NCBI RefSeq assembly: GCF_000411555.1
Contig: NZ_KE150487.1
Coordinates: forward strand, 287,768 to 351,767
DNA from: Atopobium sp. oral taxon 199 str. F0494
GTDB lineage: Bacteria; Actinomycetota; Coriobacteriia; Coriobacteriales; Atopobiaceae
DNA length: 64,000 bases
Direction of reading: 5' to 3'
Within the stretch, counting starts at the first letter, position 1. Each line of letters begins with the position of its first letter. A program made the translations under genes and the position numbers. The notes below the pieces were generated by a model. The model saw only the letters and a program-made list of their open reading frames with translations, was not told the origin of the DNA and did not search any database. Positions 54,159 through 63,975 of the stretch are shown piece by piece.

Positions 54159-55113
54159 AGCCCCCTTTCTCTTGATCGCGCACGATATGGCCGGCTTCAA
54201 GCGCAATGACACGCTTGCGCAGAGAGTCAACCATCTCACGGTCGTGCGTTGCCATTACAACCGTTGTACCAGCGCGATTGATGCGATCAAGCAGCTTCAT
54301 GATGCCGAGTGAAATGGCTGGGTCAAGGTTGCCGGTGGGCTCGTCGCAGATAAGCAGCGGCGGGCGGTTGACCATGGCACGAGCAACGGATACACGCTGC
54401 TGCTCGCCGCCGGAAAGCTGATCGGGATACGCGTCCATCTTCTGTCCAAGACCCACGAGGCGCAGTACCTCAGGAACCTGAACATTGATAATAGAGCGCG
54501 GCTTGCCAATGCATTCAAGCGCGAATGAAACGTTTTGATAGACCGTCTTGTCGGGAAGCAGCTTAAAATCCTGATACACCGTGCCAATCTGACGGCGCAG
54601 ATACGGGACTTTAGAATTTCTCATCTTAGTGAGATCCTGGCCGGCAATAATCACTTTGCCGCCCGTGGTCTTTTGCTCACGGGTAATAAGGCGCAGCAAA
54701 GACGACTTGCCCGACCCCGAGTGACCAACGACAAATACAAACTCACCGGGATAAATATCGGCACTGATGCCGTCAAGCGCGGGTTTTTCAGGCTGCGACG
54801 GGTACACAAGCGTTGCCTTTTGAAATGAAATGGCCGGAGTTCCTGTACGGGAAATCGTTGGCTCGTCTTCACGGGCAAGGTCAGCAAACAGGCTGGCTCG
54901 ATCCACCGGAGCCTGTTCCGGCTCCGTTTGCTCTTCAGCTGTAACAACATGAACACCGTCAGCAGTATCAAGCGGATCAAGTGAGTTGTCACTTGCAGGC
55001 GCGCTGTTCTGCTCGCCATATTCGCTCACGAGGCCGGCGTCGGGCGAAATCACGCCAAAACGCTCCTCTACATCGGCATTTTGTTGTTCATCGGTACGAA
55101 AATGATTAGCCAC
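54136..55113 (-). CDS. ftsE: Cell-division ATP-binding protein FtsE with long N-terminal extension
   Basis: 325 residues. The ABC domain (from about residue 95) has Walker [10 protein letters not shown], signature LSGGEQQR, Walker [14 protein letters not shown] and the H-loop MATHDREM. It is the partner of FtsX. Ordinary FtsE is about 220-230 residues; here about 95 acidic, low-complexity residues precede it ([13 protein letters not shown] for example). A GTG start at 55113 follows AAAGGAG, so the extension is real, not a start error. Its purpose is unknown. Confidence 0.94.
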   Translation of the reverse strand: MANHFRTDEQQNADVEERFGVISPDAGLVSEYGEQNSAPASDNSLDPLDTADGVHVVTAEEQTEPEQAPVDRASLFADLAREDEPTISRTGTPAISFQKATLVYPSQPEKPALDGISADIYPGEFVFVVGHSGSGKSSLLRLITREQKTTGGKVIIAGQDLTKMRNSKVPYLRRQIGTVYQDFKLLPDKTVYQNVSFALECIGKPRSIINVQVPEVLRLVGLGQKMDAYPDQLSGGEQQRVSVARAMVNRPPLLICDEPTGNLDPAISLGIMKLLDRINRAGTTVVMATHDREMVDSLRKRVIALEAGHIVRDQEKGGYGYYGAL

Positions 55114-55200
55114 AGATGCTCCTTTTCACATACCGTAGAAACAGATACAGGGGTAATTCTACCAAACACGCAGGTATCTTGCGAAATCACCACGTAGATT

Positions 55201-56079
55201 TTACGTTATCGCCTGAAATGACTTAAAACCTTCACCAAACGCCTCGTGAACCTCGGACACAAACACGAGCGCCTCGGAGTCTATCTCGGCCACAATCTCT
55301 TTGAGCTGGATTGATTCTGAACGATTGAGTACCACAAGAAGAACGGGCTTGGTATTACCGCTCCACACGCCGCGAGCCTGCAGCTCCGTACAACCGCGGT
55401 TGAGTGAGTAGAGAATCTCATGAGCTATCGCGTCATGCTCCTTGGAGATGATGTACGCCGCGCGCTCCGACTTGGGGCCGTCAACCACATAGTCGAGCAC
55501 TTTGCCTGTAATGAACATGGCCAGCATCGAATACAGTCCGCTCTCCAGTGAAAAGACGGGAATGGAGATTATGATGACAACCATATCAACAATGATGACC
55601 GCGGTGCCCATGGGAACCAGGAACCTCTTTGCGAAGGCCTGGGCGATAATATCGGTGCCACCCGTGTTGGCGCCAGCTCGAAATACCAGACCGAGTCCAA
55701 TGCCACAGATAATGCCGCCCCAAAGCGACGCGAGTATCAAATCGTGCTTTCCAAGCACCGGAAGAACCGGCGCGAGAAGGTCGATAAACAGTGAGGACAC
55801 CATGAAGCCTACGACTGAGCGGACCACATAGCTCTTGTTTCCTCCTCGTATGACAAAGACGATGAGGATGATGTTCATGGCGATGGTCTGAGCGCCAATA
55901 GGCAGCTCAATGCCGGCGGTTGCCGCAAGCGCGTGAAATACCGTTGCGAGACCAGTGATACCACCGGCCGCGATGCCGTACGGAATCTCAAAGCAATCGA
56001 GGCCAATCGCAAAGATTATCGAGCCAAGTATGATGAAGAATGTATCGCGGACAAGCGTGCGTATTTTCATTCTTTTCAT
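55201..56079 (-). CDS. YitT-family (DUF2179) membrane protein
   Basis: 292 residues. About six hydrophobic segments, with the family motif GLVFRAGANTGGTDIIAQ, are followed by the C-terminal DUF2179 domain (SNRGCTELQARGVWSG and LNRSESIQLKEIV). Function unknown. Start ATG overlaps the prfB stop as ATGA. Confidence 0.9.
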   Translation of the reverse strand: MKRMKIRTLVRDTFFIILGSIIFAIGLDCFEIPYGIAAGGITGLATVFHALAATAGIELPIGAQTIAMNIILIVFVIRGGNKSYVVRSVVGFMVSSLFIDLLAPVLPVLGKHDLILASLWGGIICGIGLGLVFRAGANTGGTDIIAQAFAKRFLVPMGTAVIIVDMVVIIISIPVFSLESGLYSMLAMFITGKVLDYVVDGPKSERAAYIISKEHDAIAHEILYSLNRGCTELQARGVWSGNTKPVLLVVLNRSESIQLKEIVAEIDSEALVFVSEVHEAFGEGFKSFQAIT

Positions 56080-57191
56080 GAAGCGTCCTTTTGTCCGACA
56101 ATCCAGCGGTGATACGCGATGATAAAGGGGTCAAGATCTCCATCACTCAAGACAGCATCAACGTTACCCGTTTCCTCTCCAGTGCGGAGATCCTTAACCA
56201 GCTGGTATGGATAGAGGACATAACTGCGGATTTGATTGCCAAATGAGATCTCATGCTTAGGTCCACGCAGCTCATCAAGCTCCGCCTCACGCTTTTCTCG
56301 CTCGATTTCATACAGGCGGGAACGGAGAATGTTCATGGCCGCGGCCTTGTTTTGCAACTGGCTGCGCTCGTTTTGACACGTCACAACGGTACCGGTAGGA
56401 ATATGCGTGATGCGCACCGCGGAGTCGGTGGTGTTCACTCCCTGCCCGCCGGGTCCCGATGCGTGATAGACGTCAATGCGCAGGTCACTAGGGTCAATTG
56501 CGACTTCTATGTCGTCCGGCAAGACCGGAAGCACTTCAACGCCGGCAAAGCTTGTTTGGCGACGTTTCTTATCGTCAGTGGGAGAAATGCGAACCAAACG
56601 ATGGACGCCTTGCTCGGCGCGAAGCATTCCATACGCGTTTTTGCCCGACACGGTAAACGTAGCGCGGTCAATACCAATAACTTCAGCGGGAATTGCCTCC
56701 GCGATATCCACGCCCCACCCGCGACGCGCCGCATAGCGAAGATACATGTGGTAGAGCATATCCGCCCAGTCCTGGGCTTCAAGGCCGCCTTGCCCCGGCT
56801 TGACGGTAACAATCGCGTCGCCGTGATCAAGCTCATCCGTAAACCAGCTGGAAAGCTCCAACTCCGAAAGGTCATGCTCAAGTGCATCGACAAGCTGCTC
56901 CGATTCAGCGAGAAGCCCCTCGTCTCCTGTTTCATCACCCAACTCACGAGCGGCCTTCGCGTCATCCAACTTCGTTCGAGCCGCGTCAATGCCGGCGACA
57001 TCGTCCTTCAAGTTTGCGAGATGAGCCATGGTCTCCCGCGCAAAATCAGCGTCGTTCCAAAAGTCAGGTTGCGCGCTTACCGAAGTAAGACGCGCTATTT
57101 CTTTGCGCTTCTCGTCAATATGAAGATACTGTTCGACTTCACCAAGACGAACGGCAAGAGCGCCTAAAGAGGCGTGCTCGGTTTCAGCCAT
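56076..57191 (-). CDS. prfB: Peptide chain release factor 2
   Basis: 371 residues, one uninterrupted frame, so the usual programmed +1 frameshift at codon 26 is absent. The GGQ motif is in HASGPGGQGVNTTDSAV. The stop-codon tripeptide, normally SPF in HRLVRxSPFD..RRHTSF, reads SPT here (HRLVRISPTDDKKRRQTSFA). Release of UGA by RF2 depends on this loop, so the change is notable, although many genes in the window end in TGA. The gap to secA is 10 bases. Confidence 0.94.
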   Translation of the reverse strand: MAETEHASLGALAVRLGEVEQYLHIDEKRKEIARLTSVSAQPDFWNDADFARETMAHLANLKDDVAGIDAARTKLDDAKAARELGDETGDEGLLAESEQLVDALEHDLSELELSSWFTDELDHGDAIVTVKPGQGGLEAQDWADMLYHMYLRYAARRGWGVDIAEAIPAEVIGIDRATFTVSGKNAYGMLRAEQGVHRLVRISPTDDKKRRQTSFAGVEVLPVLPDDIEVAIDPSDLRIDVYHASGPGGQGVNTTDSAVRITHIPTGTVVTCQNERSQLQNKAAAMNILRSRLYEIEREKREAELDELRGPKHEISFGNQIRSYVLYPYQLVKDLRTGEETGNVDAVLSDGDLDPFIIAYHRWIVGQKDAS

Positions 57192-57201
57192 GTCCTACCT
57201 G

Positions 57202-59961
57202 TTATCTGTTTTTTCCGTGGCAATTCTTGAATTTTTTACCGCTTCCGCAAGGACAGGGATCGTTTCGGCCTACGTTGACATAGGGGTTGGGGTCGTCAGC
57301 CTTGCGGTAGGTCGCAACCGACGAAGAGCCCACGCCGGAACCCTGAGGAGATTTTCCAATGGCTGCGCTGCGATTCTTGACCATCGCCGGTTTCTGACCC
57401 CGGTCTCCGTCCACCTCTTCGCCGCCAGAGTATTGCGCTCCTCGAAGCGACTCAGGCTCTTCGTCAGCAGACACACTCGTGCGGGGACGATTGACCAGCT
57501 CAATGTGCAGAATAGTACGAAGGAAATCCTCGTACATCGTATTGACCAGCAACGTAAATGCCGCGTACGCCTCGGTCTTATACTCAACGAGAGGATCGCG
57601 CTGGCCAAAACCGCGCAGGCCGATGCCCGTCTTCAGGTAATCCATCTCCTGGAGGTACGTCATCCAGCGGGTATCAATGACACGCAGCATAACCTGGGCA
57701 GAAAGCTCTTGCATAACTTCTTCACCCAGGCGATCGGACTTTTCATTGAAAGCGGTTTTGATGAAGTCAGCGACCGTCTTCGCAAGCTCCTCGGATTTCT
57801 TCTCTTCAGAAAGCTCCGGCACCTTTTTAGACTGGACACCCGTGAGCTCCTTGAGCCACTTGACGAGGCCGTCAAGATCCCATTCTTCATGAGGACCGAA
57901 GCAGTACTCGCCGATCACGCGCTCTGCGGTGGCGTCAGTAACATCCTCGATAAGCGCCATAAGATCTTTACCGTCAAGAATCTTATTACGCTCACCGTAG
58001 ATAACCTGACGCTGCTTGTTCATGACGTCATCGTAGTCAAGAACATTCTTACGCATAGCGAAGTTGACTTCCTCAACCTTGTGCTGAGCTCCCTCAACGG
58101 CACGGGTAACAATCTTTGCCTGAATAGGCTGGTCGTCAGGCATTTCGTAGCGCTGCATCATAGCGGAAATGCGATCCATTCGATCTCCGCCAAAGCGGCG
58201 CATCAAATCGTCTTCAAGAGAAAGATAGAACTGAGTCTCGCCGGGATCGCCCTGTCGGCCCGAACGGCCACGAAGCTGATTGTCAATACGGCGGCTCTCA
58301 TGGCGCTCGGTACCAATGACGCAAAGACCGCCGGCAGTAAGTACGTGCTGTCTCTCTGTTTCACAGACTTTCTCGGCACGAGCTTTTGCGCCTGCAAGTT
58401 GCTCGGCAGTAGCCTCTTCAGGATCGATGCCCTGCTCGCGAAGGAGATCTTCCGCCAGAACCTCCGCATTACCGCCCAGCAGAATATCGGTACCACGGCC
58501 GGCCATGTTTGTTGCGATGGTCACCGCAGCTTCGCGGCCGGCTTGCGCGACAATCTGAGCCTCACGCTCATGGAACTTAGCGTTCAGAACGCTGTGTTTA
58601 ATGCCTCGTTTGTCCAGCAGGCGAGAAAGGCGTTCGGAGTTGTCGATAGAAACAGTACCAACCAGAACAGGCTGACCATTCGCATGGCGCTCCTCAACGT
58701 CATCAACGACCGCCTTGAATTTTGCGTCCACTGTGCGATATACCAAATCATCGTGGTCAACACGAATGACCGGGCGATTGGGTGGGATGACCTGAACAGG
58801 GACATGATAGACCTCGCGAAACTCCGCGTCCTCTGTCATGGCGGTGCCGGTCATGCCGGAAAGCTTGTCATACATCAGGAAGTAATTTTGGAGCGTAATG
58901 GTGGCAAGCGTCTGGTTCTCTTCACGAACCGCAACATTTTCCTTTGCCTCAATTGCCTGGTGAAGACCCTCGGAGTAGCGGCGGCCTTCCATAATGCGGC
59001 CAGTAAACTCGTCAACGATTTTGACTTCGCCGTCCATAACGACATACTGCTGGTCACGATGGAACATGTACTCGGCTTTGAGCGCCTGCTGCAGGTGATT
59101 GACAAGCTGTCCCGCATCGTCACCGTAAATATCAAGCCCAAGCTTCTTCTCGACTTTTGCAAGGCCGCTCTCTGTAGTGGCAATCGTGTGTTTTGCCTCG
59201 TCCATCTCAAAATCGACATCAGCAATAAGACCACGAACCGCCTGAGCGAAATCACGATAGGTACCGGCTGATTTAGTCCCCGCGCCGGAAATAATGAGAG
59301 GAGTGCGAGCCTCATCAATAAGGATGGAGTCCACCTCGTCGACGATAGCAAAATGATGGCCGCGCTGAACGCGCATTCCCGGCTGGGTAACCATATTGTC
59401 GCGAAGATAATCGAAACCAAATTCAGAGTTGGTTCCATAGGTAATATCTGCCTCGTAAGCCGGCTTTTTTAAGCTGAGGCGCATTCCGTTTTGAAGCAGG
59501 CCAACTTTCATGCCCAGGAACTTATAGATCTTGCCCATCCATTCAGAGTCGCGCTTGGCAAGATAATCGTTCACGGTAACGATATGAACACCGTTGCCTG
59601 AAAGCGCATTGAGATAACCGGCCAGCGTTGATACGAGCGTCTTGCCCTCGCCGGTTTTCATCTCTGCAATGGTTCCCTTATGCAACGCGATGCCGCCAAT
59701 AAGCTGCACGTCAAAATGGCGAAGACCTGTTGTACGGACAGATACCTCACGGACAGTGGCAAATGCCTCCGGAAGCAGGTCATCTAGACTTTCTCCATGT
59801 GCAAGGCGTTTTTTAAACGCGTCCGTCTGCGCGCGAAGTTCATCATCGGTCATCGCCTGCATTTCCGGCTCAAGGGACGTAATCTGACGTGCGATTTTCT
59901 CATATGCCTTCAAGTCCTTATCGGCGCCGAAGGAAAGAACCTTTGAGAGAAAGTTTGCCAT
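57202..59961 (-). CDS. secA: Protein translocase ATPase SecA
   Basis: 919 residues. Walker [13 protein letters not shown], the [20 protein letters not shown] block, [18 protein letters not shown] and [10 protein letters not shown] are all typical of SecA; the C-terminal zinc motif is [16 protein letters not shown]. It drives export of unfolded proteins through SecYEG. Start ATG after AAAGGAT. Essential, intact. Confidence 0.98.
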   Translation of the reverse strand: [919 protein letters not shown]

Positions 59962-60161
59962 AGGTATCCTTTAAGTATCGGTTTCTCTTTGTGAGAGTCC
60001 CTTAAGAAAGAGACTCCTTTATCCAGCCTTTTAATTCTACTCATTTTTTCCCTTGATGGAATATCCTAAGCTCCTTTAGGTGCCTATTTGCCCCTACTTC
60101 ATGAAATTGCTACATACTTACCTCACCGCAACTACGCCATTACTTCACTGAGACTCCACCA

Positions 60162-63100
60162 TCACTCCACCGCGACTTCAATATAGGAATCCTCGATACG
60201 CAGCGGCTCCGCCTTGTGTGATTTGTCGCGAATATCCCCAGCGATTATACGCAGCTCTTTTGAGGGAATACGATTCTCCTGCTGCAGACAGCGCCTTACA
60301 TAATCGTCGTAGCAACGCTGGGCTTCTGCCGATCTTCCGCAAGCCCGCATGGCCTTTACCAGAGCAATGATTGAGCTTTCTTTGTATTCATCGACAAGAA
60401 CGGCGTTTTCGGCGAGAAGTACCGCGAGCTTATAGCACTCTAGACGCAACGCGGCTTCTGAACCGATTGTCATGATGTCGATATACTTTTGACAGAAATT
60501 TCTTCTCACCGTTTCAACGTAGGAAAAAGCATCGTCTGTCGGAACATAGACATCACCTCTATACAGACACCGAACTTCCTGCGCAAGATGGACCAACTCT
60601 TCATCGTCCGTAACGGTCGGTACTATCCGAGCGATTTCTTCAAAGCGGTCGATATCAACCGTAAAGATTTGATCATTCAACATGACGGTCTTCTCACCTC
60701 GAATCGATATGATTGGATTGCATGTTTCATCAATTGAAGCGATTGCCTGTCTAATCACTCTTGTTGCCTGGTAGATTTTCTCGACACCTGCTCCATATGT
60801 GCAATTTGGCCACAGCGCGTCAATAATGGCGTGCCTCGGCGCGGTATGTTTTCTGGAGAGCGCCAGGTAAATAAGGAGCAGTTTAGCGTAGCGTTTTCCA
60901 AACATACTCTCCGGAACAGGCACCCCATTAACCGTTACCGAAAATCCTCCCAAAATAGAGAGCCGAATACCCCGATGTGGAGACGCCTGAGTGGAACCAG
61001 CCTCTTTCTGCGTTTCATGCTGTATTTCATGCGAATGGGGATTTATGCTGCCAGAATTCTTCTGCAATGAGGCTCCCATTGCACGTTTCCAAGACTCAGG
61101 GATACACTTTGTAAGTTCGTCCGAAAACTGCCCAATTCCTTTTACAAGCGCACGAATAAGCCAAAGCGCGTTCTGAGGCGCCGACTCAGCAGACATCCGC
61201 GGCTCTTTGAGAGACCCGCATCCTGAAAAGGAATCCATCGCATTTACAATCACCTTATACGCCTCGTACAGCGAAGGATTAACAACAGGACGTGTTTCTT
61301 GTTCTTTTGGAGGCTCGCCCAGCATAAAGCGGGATACTCCCGAGAGAATGAAACCTGTTTCAGCGAGGTAGTCGCACCGAACCTTTTGCGCAAGAACCAA
61401 CGCATTGTTTGCATGAACATACGCTCGCGGATACGCTTTGCTTCGCAGGTCAAGTATGCTGACCGCAAGCAACTCAACAACTTGCGCAATCACATCGCCG
61501 CGCTCTTCAGCCTGAGACGCGTAGCGCTCAACCTGATAAATTGAGGCAACATCTGTTTCTTTCTGCTCAATAAGCCGGAGACTTTGCACAATGCCGATAT
61601 AACTTCTCAACCCCATAACATCAGACGTTCTCAAAAAGCCAAGCGCCTCATCCAACCGAACTGATGAAGCTGGTTGAGGAATTCCTAAAAGGATGCGGAG
61701 TATCTCTCTGTCAATCGTGATACATGCGGACGACAGGGTCATTTTGCAGTCATCATGTATTTCAAGGCTCAAAAGTCGATATGCATCGGCCAACCTTCCC
61801 ACACGAACAAGCGAAAAGACCTGTCTGTGCAGCATGAGCCTCTGAACCATGGAGCTTTGCTCATCGATGTCTCCTGCAAGAAACGGCAACGGTTTAACAA
61901 CGAGCATCCTTGCAGACGCGAGCAGAGCACATGCATTGACAAGAGACTCCGGTGAAGCAATTGATTTGGCGGAGAAGGTATCGTCAAAATCCTTGTTTTG
62001 CGTCTGCCCCTGTACGACATATGAAAGAGCGTGCTCAAGCGCCCTCATACCAGTCCGCGAAAGAACATCTCTGTTTCTCATGGTCAAAAATACATTGCTT
62101 ACAAGGTGAGTTTCTCCCGCGTCAATCAGCTCAGCAGCATCCGGCAATACCAGGTTCCAAGAGTACGCCTCGCCAAGAAGCGTGCATGCGAGGGACAGGC
62201 GCTTGTATTCGTGACGCTCCTTTAGTAATAAGGCTATCTTCTGAAGGTACGCCATCATGAACGGCACATATTGCTTAAGCTTTGGAACGCAGCCTTCAAG
62301 AAGGTCGGCGCGGCTGTTAAGAATACAACTGAACCGTTTGCCCTTGTTATCGACACCGAAATAGGGAACGTTCGCTTCAAAATATGGCATATATTCAAGA
62401 GCGCGTTTTCCGAGAACCGTCTCAATATCCTGAAACGTTCCCTTACCAAGTAGCAAAAGGGTTGATCTGGCTATAAGCTCTTCGTGACAAAGCGTTTCTC
62501 TCACCGTATCAAAAATAAGAGAGAGCAGTGCTTCCTGGTATCTAATTGACAGCTTTGTTGTATCACCACAGAGCATTTCTTCTCGCAAAGATCCTACGAG
62601 CAGCGGGACTCCTCGCGTAAGCTTTGTAGCTTTTCTCTTTACACTCTCAGGCGCAGGGGAATTGCTCTCATCAAGGAGCAATTCGAGCGCACTAAAAACG
62701 AGACAGTTTGGTATTTCTTCAATAAGCTGCGCCGCCTCGGGCAGGCAAGCGACAACAACGGCACAACCTGCAGCTCTCAACCGGCTGAATGCGCGAGCCT
62801 GTTTAACCACCTGCGCTTCATCTGATTCCGGTACATCGTCAAAGAAAACAATCCGCTGTTTGATTGAGTTTTTGCAACGAGAAATGTCATATGATTTGCG
62901 AGCAATATATGCGGAAGCGTCTTTTGGAGTGTAGCCGCAAAGCGAAAAATCATAGTACTTCCAGCCACGATACTCCGATTGCGCTCGCAATTCACGCATG
63001 AGCGTTGTTTTACCCATTCCAGGCTCAGCGCAAAGGACCAAGATTCTATCGCGCATAGCCGAATCAATAAAATGACCAACCGTAAGTGAATGGCTAAAGA

Positions 63101-63173
63101 GACCTTCGTAGGGACTCACAAAGGAGCAGCGCGACGGTGCATGATGAGTCTCTTCAGAATTTTCTTGATACAT
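60162..63173 (-). CDS. Large NTPase-SARP transcriptional regulator
   Basis: 1003 residues. The N-terminal STAND/AAA-like domain has Walker A LCAEPGMGKTTLM (about 48-60) and Walker B IVFFDDVPES (about 107-117). The middle ~400 residues are helical repeats. The C-terminal ~250 residues hold an OmpR-type winged helix (IRLSILGGFSVTVNGVPVP, AKLLLIYLALSRKHTAPR) and a BTAD domain. In MalT/LuxR-type regulators the DNA-binding end is also C-terminal, but here it is SARP-type. Ligand and targets are unknown; nothing adjacent gives a hint. Confidence 0.88.
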   Translation of the reverse strand: MYQENSEETHHAPSRCSFVSPYEGLFSHSLTVGHFIDSAMRDRILVLCAEPGMGKTTLMRELRAQSEYRGWKYYDFSLCGYTPKDASAYIARKSYDISRCKNSIKQRIVFFDDVPESDEAQVVKQARAFSRLRAAGCAVVVACLPEAAQLIEEIPNCLVFSALELLLDESNSPAPESVKRKATKLTRGVPLLVGSLREEMLCGDTTKLSIRYQEALLSLIFDTVRETLCHEELIARSTLLLLGKGTFQDIETVLGKRALEYMPYFEANVPYFGVDNKGKRFSCILNSRADLLEGCVPKLKQYVPFMMAYLQKIALLLKERHEYKRLSLACTLLGEAYSWNLVLPDAAELIDAGETHLVSNVFLTMRNRDVLSRTGMRALEHALSYVVQGQTQNKDFDDTFSAKSIASPESLVNACALLASARMLVVKPLPFLAGDIDEQSSMVQRLMLHRQVFSLVRVGRLADAYRLLSLEIHDDCKMTLSSACITIDREILRILLGIPQPASSVRLDEALGFLRTSDVMGLRSYIGIVQSLRLIEQKETDVASIYQVERYASQAEERGDVIAQVVELLAVSILDLRSKAYPRAYVHANNALVLAQKVRCDYLAETGFILSGVSRFMLGEPPKEQETRPVVNPSLYEAYKVIVNAMDSFSGCGSLKEPRMSAESAPQNALWLIRALVKGIGQFSDELTKCIPESWKRAMGASLQKNSGSINPHSHEIQHETQKEAGSTQASPHRGIRLSILGGFSVTVNGVPVPESMFGKRYAKLLLIYLALSRKHTAPRHAIIDALWPNCTYGAGVEKIYQATRVIRQAIASIDETCNPIISIRGEKTVMLNDQIFTVDIDRFEEIARIVPTVTDDEELVHLAQEVRCLYRGDVYVPTDDAFSYVETVRRNFCQKYIDIMTIGSEAALRLECYKLAVLLAENAVLVDEYKESSIIALVKAMRACGRSAEAQRCYDDYVRRCLQQENRIPSKELRIIAGDIRDKSHKAEPLRIEDSYIEVAVE

Positions 63174-63744
63174 AGTGTGTCCCCCTCACCTATTGCTAGC
63201 CGTGCAACTCCATTCTCTTGGACTTACTTTTGGTTGCACTTTTGGCTCTTTAAAAGTTTCACTACTAAGAGTGATACAAAATGCAATAGAAAAATTAAGG
63301 ACTCGGTAATCGGTAGGGAGAAATTTGTAAGATTAAGGTCAAATAGCAGTCAGATAACGGTCAGATGAAACATAAGGTGTGTTGAGAATGTTTAAAACTC
63401 TCTCATAATATATTACATATTTTGTTATCTAATCATTTTTTCTTAAATAATATAAGCTAATTTAACGAAAGTTATCGAATTATGAAATTTATGTATTTTA
63501 TATATGTAGGTTTTGTTTACTATCCGTAGAAAAATCTTCGAAGAAAAGTTGAAAAATTGCATCTTAAAGAAGCGGCTCAAGATATAGAGATTTCATGTAG
63601 GGGCTGAACGGTCACACAAATCCGCCTATGCACACAGTTTCATCAAAAAAACTCGACACATCTTCCACATTTCATCTACGGCATCGTTCTTCAAAAGCCT
63701 CCACATACGCGCACACAAAAGTCCCTCTCTATGCAAATGCCCCT
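63174..63744. other. AT-rich intergenic region between the regulator and 5S rRNA
   Basis: No gene seen. The part right of the regulator start should carry its promoter (minus strand); 63370-63600 is strongly AT-rich. It also holds the end of the rRNA transcript. Confidence 0.5.
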
Positions 63745-63868
63745 TGTTGGTCAGCGACGTCCTGCTCTCCCACGGACTTCCTCCGCAGTACCATCGGCGC
63801 TCGGGAGCTTAACTTCTGGGTTCGGAATGGGACCAGGTGTGCCTTCCCTGCCATAATCGCTGACCAAC
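63745..63868 (-). rRNA. rrf: 5S ribosomal RNA
   Basis: About 120 nt with the diagnostic GGTCCCATTCCGAACC, GAAGTTAAGC, CCGATGGTACTG and GGGAGAGCAGGACG blocks; CCTTGTTGGTCAGCG pairs with CGCTGACCAACAAGG as terminal stem. End points are approximate. Confidence 0.95.
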
Positions 63869-63975
63869 AAGGGGTATTCGACTTTCAAGCGAGGCTTTCG
63901 CTCACGTACCCTGAGGGCCGCACAGTGTGATTGTTCGATCGAAGAAGGATCGCGTTTGGTAAAAGTATGTTTGAA

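Noticed and set aside
56253-57167. Plus-strand frame opposite prfB
   Set aside because: Shadow of prfB, no support.
56076-57191. Programmed frameshift in prfB
   Set aside because: The frame is open from the start; there is no in-frame TGA near codon 26.
57190-59271. 693-codon plus-strand frame opposite secA
   Set aside because: Caused by the codon use of SecA on the other strand; no motif and no start signal.
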